DNA of 64,000 bases, taken from contig OX439134.1 of assembly GCA_949318235.1 (NCBI GenBank), positions 31,375,749 to 31,439,748 of the forward strand, written 5' to 3'. Of the stretch, positions 57,860-64,000 are shown piece by piece. Under the pieces are notes generated by a model. It searched no databases. It had not been told where the DNA came from and saw only the letters and a program-made list of their open reading frames with translations. Each line of letters begins with the position of its first letter. The first letter of the stretch is position 1. A program made the position numbers and the translations under genes. Source of the stretch: Ecdyonurus torrentis (Eukaryota > Arthropoda > Insecta > Ephemeroptera > Heptageniidae).

Positions 57860-58580
57860 TAGCTTCATAAACTGGAAGAAAATTAAAAAAAAAAAAAAAA
57901 AAAGTTTTCAAAAAATTTTCTGCAGTACAATGATGAAGTCATGAAGTCGGGCTTGAGACGGATCTTGAGAGCCATAAAATGGTACCTTTTTCATGATTTT
58001 TAAGTTTGTTTTGGGTACCAAAACCATATTAAAGATAATATCTTTTAAATCCGCCTTATATTTTTGAACATTTTTCTTGAACGATGCAGCTTATATTTTA
58101 GTAAGAAAATTCAAGGAGAAAATGCAATATTGTTGTAACTTTAAAAATATTTTACTAATATTAGTCACGTTGATTATTTATTAATTAAAAGTTAATCACC
58201 TTTATGATGAAATTACTCGAAAAAAAAAAGATTATTAATTACGAAATTAAATAATGTTATGTGAAATGAAACATAATTATTAGTTATATACTTTTTTTTT
58301 TTTTTTTTTTTTTTTTGTATTATTCAATAATCATGGCAGTACCGTTTTTTTTCCATTTTAAAATAGCAAATACGCAGAAGAATACCAAATTCGTAATTCT
58401 GAATTAATGCTTGAATTCTAACAGATTATTATTATTTTTTAATTGTGTTATTTTGATTCGATTTTTTTTTTAAATAGCTATTACTGACGTCATCAAAAAA
58501 ACAAATGTAATAAATTGATTGTTTGTTTACTTTTTGTATGTGTACTTGTCACACTTGTGTGTCCTATAAATACAATGGTT
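57860..58580. other. AT-rich DNA, nothing recognised
   Basis: Poly(T) 58292-58316 and a lone ACTGACGTCATC (about 58483). No gene. Confidence 0.4.
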
Positions 58581-58584
58581 TTGC

Positions 58585-58680
58585 TATATAATAATAATGA
58601 TTCTTTATTGAGGGAAAACAAATATATATATGAATACAATGATGTATAAACAGTGTTTAACAAAAACTGCGCAACAATAT
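58585..58680 (-). repeat. retroposon 3'-tail-like fragment
   Basis: On the minus strand, GTTTTCCCTCAATAAAGAAT is followed by CATTATTATTATATAG, a body with AATAAA and an ATT tail as in other putative retroposon ends here. Confidence 0.35.
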
Positions 58681-58927
58681 AAATACGGTGTGATATTTAG
58701 CTATTTTTTTGTGATAAAATCGCATTTATTTTTAAATATTTTCAATTGAAATTCTCGGAAAAAAAGATTGAGTAAAATTCAAATATTCGCATATAGAATT
58801 ATGTTTTTGTTTTTTTCCTCTCGTAGAAATTTTCGTTCTGCCGATCTGCCTTATTACTTATTAGTAATTATTAAGTACATAGTATATTTATAGGTACATA
58901 GTATAAGTATATAGGTACGTACAGTAT

Positions 58928-59414
<487 letters not shown>

Positions 59415-59418
<4 letters not shown>

Positions 59419-59715
59419 TGACAAGAAGACACGAAATATTGGAAATATTTGACAACGACTTTTATTGCATGCCAAATTGACATCTGTATTACTGTTCAAT
59501 AACCATTGTTATATCTATATAGTCAATACTTTTATTGGCAAATATAGGTTTTTTTCTTCATAACATATCTCAACTTAAATAATTTCAACATTACTTGCGT
59601 TTTCCTTATAGCGATGTATTTTTATTAGAGAACTCTCAAATTTATTTTAACAATACAGGCAGTTACAAGCTTATTACATCTGCATAATTTATTCATAATG
59701 CATAACAAGTTTTTA
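59415..59715. other. AT-rich DNA, nothing recognised
   Basis: No feature. Confidence 0.4.
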
Positions 59716-59718
59716 TAC

Positions 59719-59732
59719 ACACACACACACAC

Positions 59733-59807
<75 letters not shown>

Positions 59808-60182
59808 TGCTTGCCATATTGTGTTATCGTGCTATACACCAATCGCAGTCACAGTCAAGACATTGTCTTATTGACAGGTAAGGACTTTCCAAATTAATGG
59901 AAAAGCACACACGGGCCGGCCACGGCCTAAGTACACAGCCCGGCATTCGCCATGACAGCCTAGAGAAACCGTGGAAACATCTAGGCAGGCTGGTCGGTGC
60001 AATCACATCAATCATGCACCTCCCGAATACTGTGCGTTGTCATGGAATGCATGTAAACATGCATCGTGCAACGTGTTGTGCTCTCATACTTCACGTACGC
60101 ACCCAGCAGTGGCTCGAACCTATACTCGGTGAGGAATACAGAGTTGCGAGTCAGCTGCCTTCACCACTCGGCCATATACCAG
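59719..60182 (-). mobile_element. tRNA-derived SINE (family 1), full length
   Basis: Read on the minus strand from 60182. The head GTATATGGCCGAGTGGTGAA is like a Ser/Leu-type tRNA, with box A TGGCCGAGTGG and box B GGTTCGAGCC (about 60110). An anticodon-like GACTCGCAAC lies between. A GC-balanced body follows (for example CATGACAACGCACAG, GGCCGTGGCCGGCCCGTG), then the 3' domain GACTGTGACTGCGATTGGTG and TATAGCACGATAACACAATA ending TGGCAAGC at about 59808. The tail is (AT)n with an (AC)n end (59719-59800). The 3' domain recurs at 49262. Frames on both strands are incidental. Confidence 0.82.
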
Positions 60183-60184
60183 CT

Positions 60185-62080
60185 TTACGTATTTCTAAAA
60201 ATTGAAATGTTACTTTCAGTACTTTTTTGATTAAGTATTTTTCTCATGCCATCAAGCTATATCTACTTTTTTTATATGATATAATATGTATATATTTTTT
60301 TCTTTCTCTGCATTTTTGTTTCATTATTATAATTTATATTTAATCAAAAGTGTTATTGATGTCTTTTGTTGAGGTTATAAAACATTTTGTCACCCTTAAA
60401 CCTTATTGCCCTTTCAAAAACGCATTTTTCCCCCATGCTTTAAAGACGATTAATTTATTTTTATTTTAATTTGATGTACAGCAAATAGATAAGCCAAATA
60501 CGAAAATGTACAGTATTTTCTAACTGTGTATAATATTATTAAAGATCTGTTCACATAGAGTAATATATTTAGTACGGAATATAGTTGTTTACATTATGCT
60601 TGGTAAGAAGTATGGAAATAAAAATTACTAAAACAAAATCTAACAAGAAAATAGAAAATATAAGTATTCAACATGTTTTAAAACATAAAAATTACTTTAT
60701 TCTATATGCAACAAATAAAGCAATTATGTGTAATTTAAATCTCATTACTACTATAACCTGAAAACATATTTTATGTTAATTCAATAAAAACTTCTTCTTT
60801 TTTTTTTCGATGTCGATGGAAATCTTAAAAAAGATAAAATTTTTCTTTCAATTCATTTCATTTTTTTTTTTCTTCTTTTAATAAAATTCAATTACAAATA
60901 GGAAGCAGTAGATTAAATTATTCAGGTTTGTAAATTACTTTTTTTTTATTCGTCTTCATCGCATTTCTTTATATATAAGTAGATTTAAAAAGAAATCAAA
61001 TTTATTTATACAAAATGAAAAGCTTACGTATATCACAACAATAAAAAAAGGTTCTAAAATATTTTTACTTCTCGTAAACTTTTTAAATTTAACCTTCATT
61101 TTTTACAATTATGTCCTGAAGGATTAAAAAACAATTTAAAACATGCTACATGAACACCATAAATACCCAATAAAAATTTAATAAATTAATTTGTTTTAAT
61201 TTTATTACTTATATATAAAAAATGATTTTGACATAAATGTAAATTTTTATTGTAATAAAAATAATAAAATAAAAACATACATATTGTATTTTGCATTTTA
61301 TTTTACTTGTATAAAGAAATGTTGTATTTGAAATTATTGAGTGGGTTTTGATGTATAACTTCGAGCACTAAAAAAAAAAAAATAAAATAAAAAAAAAAAA
61401 AAAAAAAAAGTTATAACACCTTGACATTTTATCGAAACACAGAATGTAAATAAAATATTTTATTGGTAACTTTTTTTTTTAAACTTTAAACTTAAAACAC
61501 TTAAAAGTTAGTTTCTATATTATAGGATCTTTCATTTAAAAATACCAGGACTTAATGTAGTAAATTTTTTAACACTACCTACGAACTGGTCTTGTAATGT
61601 TAAAGAATAGGATGGGATTAGGTTTAATTTTGATTTTCCCTCTTCACCACGATATAGCACGTTAATTTTAATAACATTTACTTTTTTATAGTTTTATTTA
61701 TTCAAATATGTTAAAATATGTTGCAAAATGTTGACTATCATTTCTCATTGTTCTAATTGTTGAACAAGAACCTGCTAAATTGCAATGTTTGTATATGATT
61801 GTAGGAGATAGAAATGAATAAACATATTTGAATTTGTTAAAAAAATGAAAAAAAAAAAAAAAAAAAAAAAAAATTGTTTTAAAAATGTTGGAAAAAAATG
61901 TGAAAATAAATTTAAAAATTGTTGACAATAAATTTATCTTAAATGACTTTACATAGCGCAATTTACACTTATTTCCACAGTACAAGTGACCTTATAATTA
62001 CACAAAAATTACATGAAAACATAAAATTCGGTCTCTAATTATGTAATTATGGTATATTGTTGTAAAGTTAAATATTGTTA
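60185..62080. other. AT-rich DNA, nothing recognised
   Basis: Almost 2 kb of A/T-dominated sequence with several poly(A)/poly(T) runs (61371-61409, 61848-61873). No shared repeat, RNA or protein signature was found. Confidence 0.45.
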
Positions 62081-62149
62081 TTATGGTATATTGTTGTATA
62101 GTTAATCAAGAAATATCTATAGAGAAATGTCTTTCCATCATGTTGCATA

Positions 62150-62230
62150 CTGCAAAGTGTGACAGCGATGTTTTGACACGTGCCGCACGTGTCACTAACA
62201 TTGACACGTGTGTTTTGACGTTTAGATTAT
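62150..62230. repeat. cluster of ACACGTG palindromes
   Basis: TTTTGACACGTGCCGCACGT then GTCACTAACATTGACACGTG: the word GACACGTG appears twice and its complement CACGTGTC once within 45 bp. This is an E-box-like cluster. A 61-codon plus frame across it is unrecognised. Confidence 0.5.
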
Positions 62231-62463
62231 CCCCTCAGTTGTCACTGCAATGCACTTCGAGGAAGTGAAAATATCGAATAAAAAAATCATGGCATCTTCA
62301 AGCAGCTAAATATAAATTCTCTTCTCTTAAAGATGAGAAGTTGAATTTGTTTCAAACTTTACAAGTACAATTCAAACAATTGTTGGAGTTAATTACTTTT
62401 ATTAAAATTAATATAATTAATTGCAGAATGTAAAATAGTAAAGAAATCATGAGATAAGACATA

Positions 62464-62501
62464 AATAAAAATAAATAAATAAATAAAACAATAAATAATA
62501 A

Positions 62502-62568
<67 letters not shown>

Positions 62569-62570
62569 AT
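62464..62570. repeat. (AAAT)n microsatellite
   Basis: About 25 AAAT units with minor interruptions. The Tyr-Leu-Phe-Ile frame on the minus strand is a repeat translation. Confidence 0.95.
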
Positions 62571-62579
62571 GAAATAAAT

Positions 62580-63015
62580 TAAGTAATTCAAGCTATTTAT
62601 ATAATTTTCTTAGAATATTGATATTTTGAAATGCCATGCATAAATAATAGTATACTGTAAAACATTGTTATTATGTACGCAGCGTAAATATTATTTAGTA
62701 TTACCAAAATTATGGTGTTATGAATAAATTTTGCTGAATTTGGATTAGCATAATAAATACGTATTTATAAGAAGTGTCAAAATGAAGTTCTTGAATCGAG
62801 TTTACAATATTTTGCAATGATAATAAAGAGTGCGGTGACTTGCAACCATTGCAATCAGATGTGCACTGCAAAAAGAAGAGAAGCCCCTTATTTCCTTAAC
62901 AGTATATATGCTAATTTCCAATCCTTTAACATTGCGAGGTCACATTGTTTTGAGAAAACCACAGCAGTTAAAAAAAAAAGAAAGTAACGTAAACTGCATT
63001 TTTTTTACACGTTTC
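62580..63015. other. AT-rich DNA, nothing recognised
   Basis: Slightly GC-balanced at 62820-62960 but with no open frame or repeat match. Confidence 0.4.
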
Positions 63016-63020
63016 CGTTA

Positions 63021-63298
63021 CACTCTAAAAATTGGTGCATTACTTTAGTTACGAACCCTAACTTATTTAAGATATACACTTTTGAGTTATTATGAGTAGC
63101 ATTTTAGCAAATTATTCAACATAGCTAATTTAAGTTGTTTTAAGTTTTTTTAAAGTTTTTTAAGCTATTTCAAGTTAAATTAGCTATTTTTAATAATTTG
63201 CTTAAATGTATTATTTTAGCTACTCATAATAACTTAAAAGTGTATATCTTAAATAAGTTAGCACTCGTAACTAAAGCAATGCACCAATTTTTAGAGTG
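63021..63298. mobile_element. MITE family F, full copy
   Basis: 278 bp from CACTCTAAAAATTGGTGCAT to ATGCACCAATTTTTAGAGTG, the cleanest TIR pair of the family. The halves are complementary almost to the centre (TTTAAGTT around 63150). No coding sequence. Confidence 0.85.
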
Positions 63299-63299
63299 A

Positions 63300-64000
63300 T
63301 TTGTTGAAGAAAAAAAAAAGGCAACTATTTGTGCAAAGTATTTTTACTCAAGTATAAATATACCCCCCCCCCCCTTTTTCTTGATATTGAATGCTGCAGA
63401 ATTAAATATTTAAAAAGTTACACTGAGTTTCTAATGGTAAAGTATATAAAATTGAATGATATATATCAACGTTCTAACATTATAATTTATCAATCATTAT
63501 TCCAATCATTTCTATTATTTATTTTTATGTTATATAATATTGGTATTATTATAGTAACGATAAAGTACTGACTTGCTGTACTGTAATATTATATTGTACT
63601 GTTTTATTCAGTTATATAATTCATATCATACTATATATATATATATAAGCAAAATTTAAATTTGCTTTATTGCTGTATAGTATATTTTTGTTGCGCATGC
63701 AAAATTCAAAGTAATTTATTACAAAAAGTATTTGTGCAAATAAACAATAATAATGCGTCCAGTGCACTTCATTTGATTTATGTTTTTTAATTTAAAATAA
63801 AAATGCAGATATTGCTTTTTAAATTTTTAATGAAGCTTGGGATTTTATAAGCAGGAATAACTAAACAGAGATACTCTATGGCGTTTTTTTTTTTTTATTA
63901 TTTTTATTATTTTAATATACTTTTTTAAATACAAAAAGTTTAAAGTATTGGATATTGTCACATTTTTTTTTTTATTTAAAAAAATAACTTCAATATAAAT
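63300..64000. other. AT-rich DNA, nothing recognised
   Basis: A 14-bp poly(C) at about 63362-63374 and (AT)n at 63635-63648. An 80-codon plus frame has no recognisable domain. Confidence 0.4.

Noticed and set aside
59824..60205. overlapping 63- and 102-codon frames on opposite strands
   Set aside because: Both lie in the tRNA-derived SINE, whose GC-balanced body leaves frames open by chance.

Overview
The window looks like a gene-poor, transposon-rich stretch of an animal nuclear genome. It is strongly AT-rich, with long (CT/GA)n, (AT)n, (AAAT)n and poly(A) tracts. It carries tRNA-derived SINEs, many short non-autonomous DNA transposons (MITEs) and a Penelope-like retroelement with a GIY-YIG endonuclease. 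That last element points to a metazoan, probably an invertebrate. I cannot name the taxon. There are no bacterial operons, no CRISPR array, no rRNA and no intact tRNA gene.

Layout. 0-25 kb is a mosaic of MITE families, SINE pieces and microsatellites. It includes one complete hAT-type element (5.85-6.76 kb) with an exact 8-bp target duplication. 25-38 kb holds more copies of the same families, a foldback region built from GATA-like motifs (25.9-27.1 kb) and long simple repeats. 38.7-39.1 kb contains the only stretch that looks like a host gene: a minus-strand exon with good splice signals and a possible CRE-bearing upstream region. 40.5-45.6 kb is a giant palindrome whose outward-facing arms each end in a 5'-truncated Penelope-like copy. 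48-51 kb has MITEs, a perfect 49-bp-arm hairpin and a SINE tail. 52.06-57.12 kb is a second giant inverted repeat with matching ends and a 9-10 bp flanking repeat, as in foldback/Mutator-like elements. A second hAT-type element is nested in its left arm, and the right arm keeps the empty site. 57-64 kb is AT-rich sequence with a tRNA-derived SINE (59.8-60.2 kb), a nested MITE and simple repeats.

The informative biology is in the mobile DNA. At least seven MITE families can be defined by internal comparison. They are named here A: TTAA ends plus AGGAATAGACCA; B: TTAA plus AGGCATAGAACACC; C: TTAA plus AGCCCTTGTCAAC; E: CACGGA ends with many CATAAAT motifs; F: CACTCTAAAAATTG, self-complementary; G: TA plus GGGTG; J: TAGCTCGTTCT. 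Several nested insertions give relative ages. Many MITE copies carry the octamer TGACGTCA, so transposition has scattered CREB/ATF-type sites through the region. Only the Penelope endonuclease reading frames are convincing protein-coding sequence. Nearly all other open frames over 60 codons are translations of simple repeats or AT-rich DNA.
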